A DNA stretch of 14,969 nucleotides. Source: Rhizobacter sp. GTDB lineage: Bacteria > Pseudomonadota > Gammaproteobacteria > Burkholderiales > Burkholderiaceae_C. The position numbers and the translations under genes were made by a program. Under the pieces are notes generated by a model. The model was not told where the DNA came from, searched no databases, and saw only the letters and a list, made by a program, of their open reading frames with translations. Below, in pieces: positions 14,812-14,969 of the stretch. Position 1 is the first letter of the stretch. Every line of letters begins with the position of its first letter. The stretch is from the NCBI GenBank assembly GCA_025360945.1, contig JANYBE010000461.1:1-14969 (forward strand), written 5' to 3'.

Positions 14812-14969
14812 TCAAAACAGTGAGTCGTTGGCCCCCATGAAAGAATATCGCCTCGCCGCGTGGCCGCAGTTGCGCACTTCATACCGGCGAACACCGCTGC
14901 ATTCGACCAGCTGCGCCAGTGTCATGTGACGATGCGACATATCGCTCAACATGCGCCGGTAGGCGATCT
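14812..14969 (-). CDS. 3' end of a hypothetical gene with a helix-turn-helix-like segment (5' part outside the window)
   Basis: The frame enters from the right edge and reads AYRRMLSDMSHRHMTLAQLV, then ECSGVRRYEVRN, before ending CGHAARRYSFMGANDSLF and a stop at 14812. The segment MTLAQLVECSGVRRYEVR looks like a helix-turn-helix of a small DNA-binding protein. After RRYEVRN the sequence loses the expected helix continuation. One frame over, the minus strand stays open with RRGDILSWG, so a frameshift near 14870 is possible and the gene may be broken. I do not recognise a named family. The 146 bases between this stop and the hypothetical gene at 14665 hold no other gene I can support; G/C bias is lower there. 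Confidence 0.45.
   Translation of the reverse strand, partial: IAYRRMLSDMSHRHMTLAQLVECSGVRRYEVRNCGHAARRYSFMGANDSLF

Noticed and set aside
14532..14894. Minus-strand open frame of 120 codons at the right edge
   Set aside because: Its second half is antisense to the gene at 14294 and third-position G/C is low. It may hold the continuation of the right-edge gene after a frameshift, but does not stand as a separate gene.

Overview
The window reads as a chromosome segment of a GC-rich betaproteobacterium, most likely order Burkholderiales. The evidence is the gene order rpsO, pnp, quinone oxidoreductase, tpiA, secG, tRNA-Leu, nuoA, the strong G/C bias at third codon positions, and protein sequences typical of that group. 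The order assignment is inference from memory of gene order, not a computed phylogeny.

Positions 1-5455 hold a conserved housekeeping block on the minus strand: rpsO (S15), pnp (PNPase), a zinc-free quinone oxidoreductase, tpiA, secG, tRNA-Leu(GAG) and the start of nuoA, which runs off the left edge. A hairpin with a modest T-rich tail separates rpsO from pnp. The rpsO leader holds a perfect TATAAT and two hairpins. Positions 5634-8053 (minus) hold a translationally coupled pair: a periplasmic amino-acid-type binding protein and a PLP aminotransferase. Divergent from them is a small heat-shock protein gene (8148-8588, plus) with a sigma-32-like promoter. An intrinsic terminator on the opposite strand overlaps that promoter. 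tsaD (8601-9632, minus) follows.

The most interesting part is 9663-14204. A minus-strand operon encodes a 52-residue precursor peptide with a canonical double-glycine leader, a HlyD-type membrane-fusion protein, and an ABC transporter with an intact C39 leader-peptidase domain. The predicted mature peptide has 20 residues, no charge and no cysteine, and carries the hexapeptide GPAGTW twice. Upstream lies a LuxR-type regulator with an autoinducer-binding domain whose two conserved aromatic pocket residues (Trp and Tyr) are both Phe; no luxI is visible. Two nearly identical lux-box-like palindromes, CTGTAA-NN-CTTG-N-CAG, sit in the two intergenic regions that flank luxR. One is at the expected distance from the peptide start. 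The other lies between luxR and a divergent gene for a hypothetical protein. Together this looks like a LuxR-controlled system for exporting a small peptide, possibly a signal, that I cannot match to a described system.

The right edge (14294-14969) holds a hypothetical protein gene on the plus strand and the 3' end of a minus-strand gene with a helix-turn-helix-like segment. The latter may be frameshifted, and a small inverted repeat lies within it. No rRNA, CRISPR array, insertion sequence or replication origin was seen. No gene-free stretch exceeds 300 bases.
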